Assembly (NCBI RefSeq): GCF_041270065.1
Contig: NZ_CP065958.1
Span: 4,774,001-4,838,000 of the forward strand
Origin: Streptomyces fradiae
GTDB taxonomy: Bacteria; Actinomycetota; Actinomycetes; Streptomycetales; Streptomycetaceae
DNA: 64,000 bases
Direction of reading: 5' to 3'
The stretch's first letter is position 1, and each line of letters starts with the position of its first letter. Both the position numbers and the translations under genes were made by a program. Shown in pieces: positions 36,132 through 44,069 of this stretch. A model generated the notes under the pieces. It worked only from the letters and a program-made list of their open reading frames with translations, searched no databases and was not told the origin of the DNA.

Positions 36132-36791
36132 GTGCTCTTGCTCGCCATGGATACCGCCACACCCGCCGTCACCGTCGCCCTCCACGACGGCGAGACCGTC
36201 GTCGCCGAGTCCTCCCAGGTGGACGCCCGCAGACACGGGGAGCTGCTGCTGCCCGCCGTCGACCGGGTCATGAAGGAGGCCGGGCTCGCGCTCGACGCGG
36301 TGACCGGACTCGTGGTCGGTGTCGGCCCCGGCCCGTACACCGGACTGCGCGTCGGTCTGGTCACCGCCGCCGCCTTCGCCTCCGCGCTCGGCGTTCCGGT
36401 GCACGGCCTGTGCACGCTCGACGGACTCGCGTACGCCTCCGGCATCCAGGAGCCCTTCGCCGTCGCCACCGACGCGCGGCGCAAGGAGGTCTACTGGGCG
36501 CGGTACGAGAACTCCCGCACGCGCGTCACGGAGGCGTCGGTCGACCGTCCCGCCGACATCGCCGAGCAGCTCGCCGGGCTCCCGGTGGTCGGTGCCGGCG
36601 CCCGCCTCTACCCCGAGGCCTTCCCGGACGCCCGCGACCCCGAGCACCAGTCGGCCGCCGCGCTCGCCGCCCTCGCGGCCGAGCGGCTGGCGGCGGGGGA
36701 CCAGGAGGCGTTCCTGGAGCCGCTGCCCATGTACCTGCGCCGCCCCGACGCCCAGGTGCCGAAGAACTACAAGGTGGTCACGCCCCAGTGA
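36132..36791 (+). CDS. tsaB: tRNA t6A biosynthesis protein TsaB
   Basis: TsaB is the scaffold of the TsaD-TsaB-TsaE complex. The 219-aa product has an ASKHA-fold start LLLAMDTATPAVTVAL, RHGELLLPAVDRV, and VGPGPYTGLRVGLVTA. It lacks the metal site of TsaD, as expected. It overlaps rimI by 4 nt (GTGA), so the three genes tsaB-rimI-tsaD form an operon. Confidence 0.95.
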   Translation: MLLLAMDTATPAVTVALHDGETVVAESSQVDARRHGELLLPAVDRVMKEAGLALDAVTGLVVGVGPGPYTGLRVGLVTAAAFASALGVPVHGLCTLDGLAYASGIQEPFAVATDARRKEVYWARYENSRTRVTEASVDRPADIAEQLAGLPVVGAGARLYPEAFPDARDPEHQSAAALAALAAERLAAGDQEAFLEPLPMYLRRPDAQVPKNYKVVTPQ

Positions 36792-37282
36792 GCGGCGTGC
36801 GACTGCGCGAGATGCGCTGGTGGGACCTGGCGCCGGTGCTCGCGCTCGAAGCCGAGCTGTTCCCCGAGGACGCCTGGTCGGAGGGGATGTTCTGGTCGGA
36901 GCTCGCGCACGCCCGCGGGCCGCGCGCGACCCGGCACTACGTGGTCGCCGAGACGGCGGACGGACGGCTCGTCGGGTACGCGGGCCTCGCGGCGGCCGGC
37001 GGCCTCGGCGACGTCCAGACCATCGCCGTCGCCCGCGACCAGTGGGGCACCGGCCTCGGCGGGCGCCTCCTCACCGACCTGCTCCAGCACGCCACGGCCT
37101 TCGAGTGCGACGAGGTCCTGCTCGAAGTGCGCGTGGACAACACCCGGGCCCAGAAGCTGTACGAGCGCTTCGGCTTCGAGCCCATCGGTTTCCGGCGCGG
37201 CTACTACCAGCCCGGAAACGTGGACGCGCTCGTGATGCGACTGACCGTTCAAGGAACAGAGACTGATTCAGATGGCTGCTGA
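36788..37282 (+). CDS. rimI: Ribosomal protein S18-alanine N-acetyltransferase RimI
   Basis: RimI is a GNAT enzyme that acetylates the N terminus of ribosomal protein S18 and possibly other proteins. The 164-aa product has the acetyl-CoA motif [15 protein letters not shown] (~79-93) and the GNAT tail [26 protein letters not shown]. It starts at GTG overlapping the tsaB stop and itself overlaps the tsaD start by 11 nt, indicating tight coupling. Confidence 0.93.
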   Translation: MSGVRLREMRWWDLAPVLALEAELFPEDAWSEGMFWSELAHARGPRATRHYVVAETADGRLVGYAGLAAAGGLGDVQTIAVARDQWGTGLGGRLLTDLLQHATAFECDEVLLEVRVDNTRAQKLYERFGFEPIGFRRGYYQPGNVDALVMRLTVQGTETDSDGC

Positions 37283-38387
37283 CGAACCGCTCGTACTCGG
37301 CATCGAGACCTCCTGCGACGAGACCGGCGTCGGCATCGTCCACGGCACCACCCTGCTGGCCGACGCCGTCGCCTCCAGCGTCGACACCCACGCCCGGTTC
37401 GGCGGTGTCGTCCCCGAGATCGCCTCCCGCGCGCACCTGGAGGCCATGGTCCCGACGATCGAGCGCGCCCTGAAGGAGGCCGGGGTCTCCCCGAAGGACC
37501 TCGACGGCATCGCCGTGACCGCCGGGCCCGGCCTCGCGGGCGCGCTGCTCGTCGGCGTCTCGGCCGCCAAGGCGTACGCGTACGCCCTCGGCAAGCCGCT
37601 CTACGGCGTCAACCACCTCGCCTCGCACATCTGCGTCGACCAGCTGGAGCACGGCCGGCTGCCCGAGCCGACGATGGCGCTGCTGGTCTCCGGCGGCCAC
37701 TCCTCGCTGCTGCTCTCCTCCGACATCACCGCCGACGTGCGGCCCATGGGCGCCACCATCGACGACGCCGCCGGCGAGGCCTTCGACAAGATCGCCCGCG
37801 TCCTGGATCTGGGCTTCCCGGGCGGCCCGGTCATCGACCGGCTCGCCAGGGAGGGCGACCCGGCCGCCATCGCGTTCCCGCGCGGCCTGTCCGGCGCCAA
37901 GGACCCGGCGTACGACTTCTCCTTCTCCGGTCTGAAGACCGCCGTGGCCCGCTGGATCGAGGCCAAGCGGAACGCGGGCGAGGACGTGCCCGTACGGGAC
38001 GTCGCCGCGTCCTTCCAGGAGGCGGTCGTCGACGTGCTCACCCGCAAGGCCGTCCGGGCCTGCCGGGACGAGGGCGTCGACCACCTGATGATCGGCGGCG
38101 GCGTGGCCGCCAACTCGCGCCTGCGCGCCCTCGCCGAGGAGCGCTGCGAGCGGGCCGGCATCCGGCTCCGCGTGCCGCGCCCCGGCCTGTGCACCGACAA
38201 CGGCGCCATGGTGGCGGCGCTCGGCGCCGAGATGGTGGCGCGCGGCCGGGCCGCCTCCGACCTGGAGCTGTCGGCGGACTCCTCGCTGCCGGTGACGGAG
38301 TCGCACGTGCCGGGGAACCACGCTCATGACCACGTGCACGACCATGACCACGTGCACGAGGTCAGCAAGGAGAACCTCTACTCATGA
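37272..38387 (+). CDS. tsaD: tRNA N6-threonylcarbamoyltransferase TsaD with His-rich tail
   Basis: TsaD transfers the threonylcarbamoyl group to A37 of ANN-decoding tRNAs. The 371-aa product has [13 protein letters not shown], the Fe-binding [11 protein letters not shown] (His ~114 and 118), VSGGHSSLL, and the nucleotide-site [10 protein letters not shown]. After the family's usual end it carries an extra ~25 residues, [19 protein letters not shown], with eight His; the encoding DNA is an 18-bp tandem duplication (38326-38361). The tail could bind metal. Its stop overlaps the next gene (ATGA). Confidence 0.95.
   Translation: MAADEPLVLGIETSCDETGVGIVHGTTLLADAVASSVDTHARFGGVVPEIASRAHLEAMVPTIERALKEAGVSPKDLDGIAVTAGPGLAGALLVGVSAAKAYAYALGKPLYGVNHLASHICVDQLEHGRLPEPTMALLVSGGHSSLLLSSDITADVRPMGATIDDAAGEAFDKIARVLDLGFPGGPVIDRLAREGDPAAIAFPRGLSGAKDPAYDFSFSGLKTAVARWIEAKRNAGEDVPVRDVAASFQEAVVDVLTRKAVRACRDEGVDHLMIGGGVAANSRLRALAEERCERAGIRLRVPRPGLCTDNGAMVAALGAEMVARGRAASDLELSADSSLPVTESHVPGNHAHDHVHDHDHVHEVSKENLYS
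38326..38361. repeat. 18-bp tandem duplication in the tsaD 3' end
   Basis: Two 18-nt units (38326-38343 and 38344-38361) differ only at the last base and encode HDHVHD and HDHVHE. The repeat is in frame and coding. Confidence 0.9.
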
Positions 38388-38662
38388 GGGTCGCTCTCAT
38401 GTGGGAGGCGCGGGCGGCCGAGGGACGCGGGGACGAACTCCTCGCCTGGGCGCGGGCCCAGGAGCTGCCGGGGGAGCCGCTGTGCCGCGAGACCTTCCGG
38501 GCCCCGCAGGACCGGGTCCTCGTCCTCACCTGGTGGGAGACGGCGGACGGCCTCGACGCCGAACTGCCCGAGCTGCCGGAACCGGACGGGGAGCTGATCA
38601 CCCGTTCGGTGCACCGCTGGCGCTTCGAATCGGTCTCCCGTCAGTCGGATAGTCGTATCTAA
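38384..38662 (+). CDS. Small conserved hypothetical protein
   Basis: 92 aa, [38 protein letters not shown]... ending [12 protein letters not shown]. The beta-alpha-beta pattern and the WEARAAxGRxDELLxWA start resemble dimeric ferredoxin-like (ABM-type) small proteins, but no catalytic motif is visible. It overlaps tsaD by 4 nt, so it is the last gene of that operon. Function unknown. Confidence 0.75.
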   Translation: MRVALMWEARAAEGRGDELLAWARAQELPGEPLCRETFRAPQDRVLVLTWWETADGLDAELPELPEPDGELITRSVHRWRFESVSRQSDSRI

Positions 38663-38698
38663 GGCAACCTTTCGCCGGATTCGGGCATCCCACAGCGC

Positions 38699-39565
38699 GT
38701 GAAGAAGACGATCGCGCTGTGGGCGGCCCTGACCGCCGTCGCTCTGTTCGCGGCGACCGGCTGCACCACCGCCGACGCCGACGCCCCGGCCCCGGGAGCC
38801 GGTACGGCGACCCCGTCGGCCGGGAACAAGGCCCCCGGGGCCGCTCCGGCCGCCCCGAAGGCCCCGGACGCGGCGGCCGCCGCTGCCGCCGCGTACCGCA
38901 AGTGGGGCCTCAAGCCGCTCGCCGCGCCGCCCGCCCCGCCCGCGAAGAAGCCGGTCACCCGCGCGGTCGGCGGTCCCGTCCCGGTCATCAGCGACATCGA
39001 GACGGACCAGAAGGTCGTCTTCATCACGATCGACGACGGGGCCGAGAAGGACCCCGAGTTCGTCGCGATGATGAAGGACCTCAAGGTGCCGGTGACGATG
39101 TTCCTCACCGACGCCACCATCCGCGCGAACTACGGCTACTTCGAGCCGCTGCTCGCCCAGGGCCACGGCCTCGCCAACCACACCCTCACCCACCCCAACC
39201 TGCGCACCCTCTCCCCGGACGCCCAGCACCGGGAGATCTGCGGCCAGCAGGAGAAGCTGGCGAAGGAGTACGGCATCCGGCCCCGGCTCTTCCGCCCGCC
39301 GTACGGCAACTGGAACGAGGCCACCCGCGCCGCCGCCAAGGAGTGCGGGGTCGAGGCGATCGTGCTGTGGCGCGAGTCCATGCAGATCCAGAACATGCAG
39401 TACCAGCGCGGCGACAAGAAGCTGCACCCCGGTGACATCATCCTGGCCCACTTCCGCGGCCCGTCCGAGCTCAAGGGCCGCACGATGACCGAGATGATGG
39501 CCAATCTGCTGCGCCACATCGAGGAGCAGGGCTTCACGGTCGCGCGCCTGGAGGACTACGTCTAG
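38699..39565 (+). CDS. Lipoprotein polysaccharide deacetylase (CE4), copy 1
   Basis: 288 aa. A lipoprotein signal (MKKTIALWAALTAVALFAATGC, lipobox ATGC, Cys22) is followed by a Pro/Ala-rich linker to ~95 and a NodB-type CE4 domain: motif 1 FITIDDGAEKD, motif 2 NHTLTHPNL (metal His), motif 3 RLFRPPYGNWNE, and HPGDIILAHFRG. It probably removes acetyl groups from peptidoglycan or another extracellular glycan. The start is GTG without an obvious ribosome-binding site. A paralogue lies 5 kb away (44070-45008). A 10-bp hairpin begins at the stop codon. Confidence 0.85.
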   Translation: MKKTIALWAALTAVALFAATGCTTADADAPAPGAGTATPSAGNKAPGAAPAAPKAPDAAAAAAAAYRKWGLKPLAAPPAPPAKKPVTRAVGGPVPVISDIETDQKVVFITIDDGAEKDPEFVAMMKDLKVPVTMFLTDATIRANYGYFEPLLAQGHGLANHTLTHPNLRTLSPDAQHREICGQQEKLAKEYGIRPRLFRPPYGNWNEATRAAAKECGVEAIVLWRESMQIQNMQYQRGDKKLHPGDIILAHFRGPSELKGRTMTEMMANLLRHIEEQGFTVARLEDYV

Positions 39566-39587
39566 GAGGCTTCGTTCCGAAGCCTCC
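39565..39587 (+). terminator. Terminator hairpin after deacetylase copy 1
   Basis: GGAGGCTTCG/CGAAGCCTCC, a perfect 10-bp stem with a TTC loop starting at the last base of the TAG stop. Confidence 0.7.
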
Positions 39588-39621
39588 GGAGAAAACCAGG
39601 TCCGGAAAATCCTCGGGTTGG

Positions 39622-39648
39622 TGTCGATGCGGCCGTGTCCCGTTCGAC
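39622..39648 (+). promoter_or_regulatory. Putative ECF42-dependent promoter
   Basis: TGTCGA (39622-39627), 17-nt spacer, CGAC (39645-39648). This is the bipartite element I recall for ECF42 sigma factors (TGTCGA at -35, CGA/TC at -10). It precedes the DGPF gene, the expected target, by 54 nt. Confidence 0.65.
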
Positions 39649-39701
39649 GTATGAGTGGAAGGCGGGGAACGGCCCCGCCCCACCGCACCCGAGGAGTCAC
39701 C

Positions 39702-40067
39702 ATGCCCCGCTACCTGTCCCTCGTCCGCATCGAGGAGAACACCATCGACATGGCGTCGGCGGACCCCGGCTTCGAGGAGCGCATGGGCGCGCTGTTCGAG
39801 GAGATCACCAAGGCCGGCGTCATGCTGGACACGGCCGGTCTGAAGCCCACCGCCGAGGCCACCCGGATCAGCTGGTCGGACGGGAAGCTGTCGTACACGG
39901 ACGGCCCGTTCACCGAGACCAAGGAGGTCGTCGGCGGATACGCCATGATGCAGTGCAAGGACATGGCCGAGGCGATCGAGTGGGGGAAGCGCTTCCTGGA
40001 GGTGCACCCCAAGCACTGGACGGTGGGCCTGGAGGTCCGCGAGGTCGAGGAGATGCCGGAGGGCTGA
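39702..40067 (+). CDS. YCII/DGPF-domain protein
   Basis: 121 aa with the defining YTDGPFTETKEVVGGYAMMQ motif (residues ~66-85) of DGPF (YCII-related) proteins, small ferredoxin-like proteins of uncertain biochemical role. The ATG has GAGGAG 6 nt upstream. It is immediately upstream of a sigma factor with a TPR-like C-terminal extension, the standard partner arrangement of ECF42, and carries an ECF42-like promoter, so it is probably the sigma factor's target. Confidence 0.9.
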   Translation: MPRYLSLVRIEENTIDMASADPGFEERMGALFEEITKAGVMLDTAGLKPTAEATRISWSDGKLSYTDGPFTETKEVVGGYAMMQCKDMAEAIEWGKRFLEVHPKHWTVGLEVREVEEMPEG

Positions 40068-40113
40068 GCCCGGTTCGCGGCGGTTGTCAGCGCTCTGTGC
40101 TGTCATGTGACCC

Positions 40114-41364
40114 GTGACGGTGCAGAGCACGCTGGAGACGGTCTTCCGGATGGAGTCGGCGCGGATCATCGCCACGGTGACGCGGATCGTCCGGGACGTC
40201 GGCATCGCCGAGGAGATCGCCCAGGACGCGCTCGTCGCCGCCCTGGAGCAGTGGCCGCAGGCGGGCGTCCCGGACCGGCCGGGCGCCTGGCTGACGGCCA
40301 CCGCCAGGCACCGCGCCGTCGACCTGGTGCGCCGCCGCGAGACCTATGCGCGGAAGCTGGCCGAGGTCGGCCGGACCCTCGCGGAGGAGTCGTACGACCC
40401 GGAGCCCGCCGGTCCCGGCGACATCGACGACGACGTGCTGCGGCTTGTCTTCACCACCTGCCACCCGGTGCTCTCCGCCGAGGCGCGCGCCGCGCTCACC
40501 CTGCGGCTCGTCGGCGGCCTGCGCACCGACGAGATCGCCCGGGCCTTCCTCGTCCCGGAGGCGACCGTCGCCGCCCGGATCACCCGCGCCAAGCGGACGC
40601 TCGCGAAGGCGGGCGTGGAGTTCGAGGTGCCGTACGGGGAGGAGCGCGCCGCCCGGCTCGGCTCGGTTCTCGAAGTCATCTACCTGATCTTCAACGAGGG
40701 GTACGCGGCGACCGCCGGCGACGATCTTCTGCGGCCCGGGCTCTGCGAAGACGCGCTGCGGCTCGCCCGCGGCCTGGCCGCGCTGATGCCGGCCGAGAGC
40801 GAGGTGCACGGCTTGGCCGCCCTCCTGGAGATCCAGGCCTCGCGCACCGCCGCCCGCACCGGGCCGGACGGGGCGCCGGTGCTGCTCGCCGACCAGAACC
40901 GCCGGCGCTGGAACCGGCTGCTGATCCGGCGCGGCTACGCCGCCCTGGAGCGCGCCGTCGAGACGGGCGGCGCCTCCGGCCCGTACGCCCTGCAGGCCGC
41001 CATCGCCGCCTGCCACGCCCGGGCGCCCGCCTACGCGGACACCGACTGGGCCACCATCGCCGCCCTCTACGCCCGGCTCGCCGCCGTCGCGCCCTCCCCG
41101 GTCGTCGAGCTCAACCGCGCCGTCGCGGTGTCGATGGCCGAGGGCCCCGAGGCGGGCCTCGCCCTCGTCGACGCCCTCGCCACCGCCCCCGGCCTCGACC
41201 GCTACCACCTCCTCCCCAGCGTCCGCGGCGACCTCCTCGCCCGCCTGGGCCGTACGGCGGAGGCGCGCGCGGAGTTCGAGCGGGCGGCGGAACTCACCCG
41301 CAACGAACGGGAGCGTGAGCTGCTGCTTGCCCGCGCCAGGGACGCCCGGGATCAGGAGGAGTAG
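40114..41364 (+). CDS. ECF42-type RNA polymerase sigma factor
   Basis: 416 aa. The N-terminal ~175 residues hold sigma2 (VFRMESARIIATVTRIVRDVGIAEEIAQDALVAALE, LTATARHRAVDLVRR) and sigma4 (LRLVGGLRTDEIARAFLVPEATVAARITRAKRTL). The remaining ~240 residues are a helical TPR-like extension with a final DLLARLGRTAEARAEFERAAEL repeat. This composition plus the adjacent DGPF gene defines group ECF42, which has no anti-sigma factor and is thought to need its own C-terminal extension for activity. The start GTG has no ribosome-binding site; TGTCAT stands 7 nt upstream. Its end overlaps the convergent gene by 13 bp. Confidence 0.88.
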   Translation: MTVQSTLETVFRMESARIIATVTRIVRDVGIAEEIAQDALVAALEQWPQAGVPDRPGAWLTATARHRAVDLVRRRETYARKLAEVGRTLAEESYDPEPAGPGDIDDDVLRLVFTTCHPVLSAEARAALTLRLVGGLRTDEIARAFLVPEATVAARITRAKRTLAKAGVEFEVPYGEERAARLGSVLEVIYLIFNEGYAATAGDDLLRPGLCEDALRLARGLAALMPAESEVHGLAALLEIQASRTAARTGPDGAPVLLADQNRRRWNRLLIRRGYAALERAVETGGASGPYALQAAIAACHARAPAYADTDWATIAALYARLAAVAPSPVVELNRAVAVSMAEGPEAGLALVDALATAPGLDRYHLLPSVRGDLLARLGRTAEARAEFERAAELTRNERERELLLARARDARDQEE

Positions 41365-42056
41365 CGCAGGATCTGTCCGGCCAAGGTGCCGACGAGGACG
41401 GTGCCGTCGGGGGCCGCGTGCAGGCGCGGGGCCGGCGGCGTCGGGTTGCATGCGTAGCTCCGGCCGACCCGCTCGGCGAGCGCTCGCAGGACGGACGGCG
41501 CGGGATCGCGGTCGGGGTACGGGAGTTGGGCGTCCGGGTCGATCAGTGGCGCGTCGACGGGGTGCGGCTTGAGGTCGTCGGGGGCGAGACCGAGCCAGTT
41601 CTCGCGGGCGAAGGTGGCCCGGGAGCGCTCGTACGTGTCCCCGTCGTACATGGCACAGAGAGTGAGTTCGAGGGTGTGCGCGTCCGTCCAGCGGACCAGC
41701 TCGACACCCCAGTTGGTGTCGGGGAAGTCGACGCGGTGGCCGCTCTCGGGCTCGAGCAGGATCAGGTTGCCCTCGCGCATGTACCCGTCGCCGTTGTCGA
41801 AGCCGATGGCGAGCAGCGGAAGCGTGGGGTGGAAGGCCATGGTGTCGGTCTCCATGGCGAAGTGCAGGACCTGCGCGCAGGACAGGTCGGCGGTGCGGTA
41901 GACCACGACCCGACTCAGGTCCGAGATGACCGAACTGACCGCGAGCCACTGCCCGTCGGCGCTCACGACCGCCTCCGTCGGGTTCCCGAACACCTCGGGG
42001 AAGGGCTCGTCGTGGAAGGCGGTGTACGGGGTGGGCGTCCCCTGGGATCCGGTCAC
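41352..42056 (-). CDS. Hypothetical beta-propeller-like protein
   Basis: 234 aa, no signal peptide. Segments such as AVVSADGQWLAVSSV, MAFHPTLPLLAIGFDNGDG, GNLILLEPESGHRVDF, VELVRWTDAHTLELTLC and HAAPDGTVLVGTLAGQILRYSS look like WD40-type blades, so it may be a short or incomplete propeller. No catalytic motif. I start at GTG 42056 because TAGGGT stands 7 nt upstream on the minus strand; the frame is open a further ~300 bp into the divergent gene but without support. Confidence 0.7.
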   Translation of the reverse strand: MTGSQGTPTPYTAFHDEPFPEVFGNPTEAVVSADGQWLAVSSVISDLSRVVVYRTADLSCAQVLHFAMETDTMAFHPTLPLLAIGFDNGDGYMREGNLILLEPESGHRVDFPDTNWGVELVRWTDAHTLELTLCAMYDGDTYERSRATFARENWLGLAPDDLKPHPVDAPLIDPDAQLPYPDRDPAPSVLRALAERVGRSYACNPTPPAPRLHAAPDGTVLVGTLAGQILRYSS

Positions 42057-42063
42057 CGGGGAA

Positions 42064-42092
42064 ACCCTACGACCCGGCCGGTCGCCTAGGCT
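42064..42092. promoter_or_regulatory. Back-to-back leaderless-type promoters
   Basis: Minus strand: TAGGGT (42069-42064), 7 nt, GTG 42056. Plus strand: TAGGCT (42087-42092), 7 nt, ATG 42100. The two divergent genes are only 43 bp apart and neither has a ribosome-binding site. Confidence 0.5.
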
Positions 42093-42099
42093 CGCCGGT

Positions 42100-42786
42100 A
42101 TGTCTCGCCGTACCGCACCGCCCCGCCTGCCCCAACTGCCGCCGCCCCCGCCGCCCGTCGAGCTGCGGAGCTGGCCGGACCGGGAGGCGCTGCTCGCCGA
42201 CCGGGCGGTCGCGCTCGGGGACCTTTCGCGGCGGCTGCTCGGCGGCGGGCGGCTCGCGCTGTTCCTGACCTGGCTGGCGCTGCTCCAGCTCGGGTGGGGG
42301 ATGGTCGGGGTGCTGCTCACCTCGCTGTCCAGCGCGCTGAGCGACCCGATCTCGATGCTCATCGGCCTGATCGCGGCCGGCCTCGGCCTCGGCGTGCTCG
42401 GGCCGGCGGTCTGGCTGACCGTGCGCAGCGTGCGCCGGGACCGGGTGGTGCGGGAGCGGCTCGTGCTGTGGGCGGCGCTGGACCGGCACGGGCCGACGGA
42501 CGCGCGGCTGCGGGCCCCGGCGCTGAGCGTCTGCTGGCTGCTGCTGTCCGCCGTGCTGTGCGGGCTCGGGCTGTTCCTGGGCTTCGCCGTCCCCGCCGGG
42601 ACGGCGACGACCCGGTCGGGCGACGGCTACGGCATGGTCGCGTACGGGATGGGGATCGGCCTCATCCTCTGGATCAACGGGCTCATCGGCCTGAACAAGG
42701 CCGTCGCGCACTACCGCCTGGCCGTCCGGCTCAACGCCCCGCCGGCCGCCCGATCAGCATCGTCGGCGCACCCGCGACCCGAGTGA
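42100..42786 (+). CDS. Integral membrane protein, function unknown
   Basis: 228 aa. After a Pro-rich start (LPQLPPPPPPVELRSWPDREALLADRAVALGDLSRRLLGGGR) there are four hydrophobic segments: about residues 50-73, 84-108, 142-164 and 178-202. The intervening cytoplasmic loop is Arg-rich (VRSVRRDRVVRERL). I recognise no family. The 3' end overlaps the convergent methyltransferase gene by 56 bp. Confidence 0.75.
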   Translation: MSRRTAPPRLPQLPPPPPPVELRSWPDREALLADRAVALGDLSRRLLGGGRLALFLTWLALLQLGWGMVGVLLTSLSSALSDPISMLIGLIAAGLGLGVLGPAVWLTVRSVRRDRVVRERLVLWAALDRHGPTDARLRAPALSVCWLLLSAVLCGLGLFLGFAVPAGTATTRSGDGYGMVAYGMGIGLILWINGLIGLNKAVAHYRLAVRLNAPPAARSASSAHPRPE

Positions 42787-43936
42787 GCAGCACCGTCGCC
42801 GAGTTGGGGCCCTTCGGCTTCACCCTCCGCCGGATCTCCTCGGGTTCGACGGCCGAGCCCCGCTTCTTCACGGTCAGCACGCCGACCTCGCGCTCGCGCA
42901 GCAGCGCCTTCAACTTCTTGAGGTTGAAGGGGAGTTCGTCGGTGATCTCGTAGGCGGCGGCGTACGGGGTGGGGCGCAGCTCGTCCGCCGTGACGTACGC
43001 GATGGTCTCGTCGATCAGACCGCCGTCCAGCTCCTTCGCCACCTCGGCGACCAGGTGCGCGCGGATGACGGCGCCGTCCGGCTCGTACAGATAGCGGCCG
43101 ACGGGCCGGACCGCCGGGTCCGGCAGCCGCTCTCCCCCATGGCCTTCGGCATGGGAGGTACCCCCAGTGAGTGTGGCGCCGCCGGGCAGCAGGGTGGCGC
43201 GGCGGGCGCCCGGCTCGGTGCCGAACCACAGCACCGCCTCCTTCACGTCGCCGCCGTCCGAGATCCACTCGGCCTCGGCCTCCTCCGGCACCGCCTCGTG
43301 CGGGACGCCGGGCGCGATCTTCAGGGCCGCGTGCGGGGCCTTGCGGGCCGCCTCGATCGCCCAGGACAGCGGCGGCGAGTACGCCTCGGGGTCGAAGATC
43401 CGGCCCCGGCCGCCGCGCCGCGCCGGGTCGACGAACACCGCGTCGTACGGGCTGGTGTCGATCTCCGTCACGTCCGCGCACCGCACCTCGATCAGCTCCG
43501 CGAGGCCGAGCGCGGCGGCGTTGGCGCGGGCCGCCTCGGCGGTCAGCGGATCGCGGTCGACGGCGAGGACGGAGATCCCGGCGCGGGCGAGCGCGATCGC
43601 GTCGCCGCCGATCCCGGAGCAGAGGTCCGCGACACTGCGCACGCCGAGCGCCTTCATTCGCTCCGCCCGGTAGCGCCCGACCGTCGCCCGCGTCGACTGC
43701 TCGACGCCGTTGGGGGTGAAGTACATGCGGTACGCGTCCTCGGCGCCGAACTTCGCCACCGCGCGCTGCCGCAGCCGGGCCTGCCCGAGCGCCGCCGACA
43801 CCAGTTCGGCCGGGTGGTCGCGGCGCAGCCGCGAGGCGACCGCCAGCTCCTGGGCGGGGTCGTAGTCGCGCAGGGCGGCGAGCAGGGCCTGCCCCTCGGG
43901 GGCGAGCAGGGCGGTGAAGGCGGCGAGGTCGGTCAC
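42731..43936 (-). CDS. Class I SAM-dependent methyltransferase, THUMP-like C terminus
   Basis: 401 aa. Residues 1-90 are helical (LLAPEGQALLAALRDYD), followed by a Rossmann SAM site VADLCSGIGGDAIALA (~104-119), VLAVDRDPLTAEAARAN, and an FVDPARRGGRGRIFDPEAYSPPL block in the position of the catalytic motif IV. The C-terminal ~100 residues (LPFNLKKLKALLREREVGVLTVKKRG) look like the THUMP-like domain of RNA methyltransferases. The start is GTG with GACAAT 6 nt upstream, leaderless-type. Residues ~258-269 (GTSHAEGHGGE) are encoded by a palindromic repeat and look inserted. Target RNA unknown. Confidence 0.82.
   Translation of the reverse strand: MTDLAAFTALLAPEGQALLAALRDYDPAQELAVASRLRRDHPAELVSAALGQARLRQRAVAKFGAEDAYRMYFTPNGVEQSTRATVGRYRAERMKALGVRSVADLCSGIGGDAIALARAGISVLAVDRDPLTAEAARANAAALGLAELIEVRCADVTEIDTSPYDAVFVDPARRGGRGRIFDPEAYSPPLSWAIEAARKAPHAALKIAPGVPHEAVPEEAEAEWISDGGDVKEAVLWFGTEPGARRATLLPGGATLTGGTSHAEGHGGERLPDPAVRPVGRYLYEPDGAVIRAHLVAEVAKELDGGLIDETIAYVTADELRPTPYAAAYEITDELPFNLKKLKALLREREVGVLTVKKRGSAVEPEEIRRRVKPKGPNSATVLLTRVAGAPTMLIGRPAGR
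43132..43165. repeat. Palindromic repeat inserted in the methyltransferase gene
   Basis: A 34-bp imperfect palindrome (CTCCCCCATGGCC-ttc-GGCATGGGAGG plus TACCCCC) lies in frame inside the gene. From memory, near-identical palindromes recur in many streptomycete genomes, mostly between genes. No second copy was seen in this window. Confidence 0.6.
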
Positions 43937-43942
43937 CCTCCC

Positions 43943-43948
43943 ATTGTC
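43943..43948 (-). promoter_or_regulatory. Leaderless-type -10 element, methyltransferase gene
   Basis: Minus-strand GACAAT, 6 nt, GTG 43936. Confidence 0.45.
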
Positions 43949-44069
43949 GCCGTGGTCCGGCGGCCCCAAGGCCGTGGTCCGTACGGGTGCGGGCCGCCCG
44001 GGGGACGGTGCGGGTCCGCCGGTGGTGTCGGGGCCCCGGAGGGGCGTGGCGCTGACAGGATGCGGCGCC

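Noticed and set aside
40101..40116. TGTCAT 7 nt before the sigma-factor GTG as another leaderless promoter
   Set aside because: It lacks the conserved A at position 2, so I left it out of the leaderless set; the sigma gene may instead be read through from the DGPF promoter.
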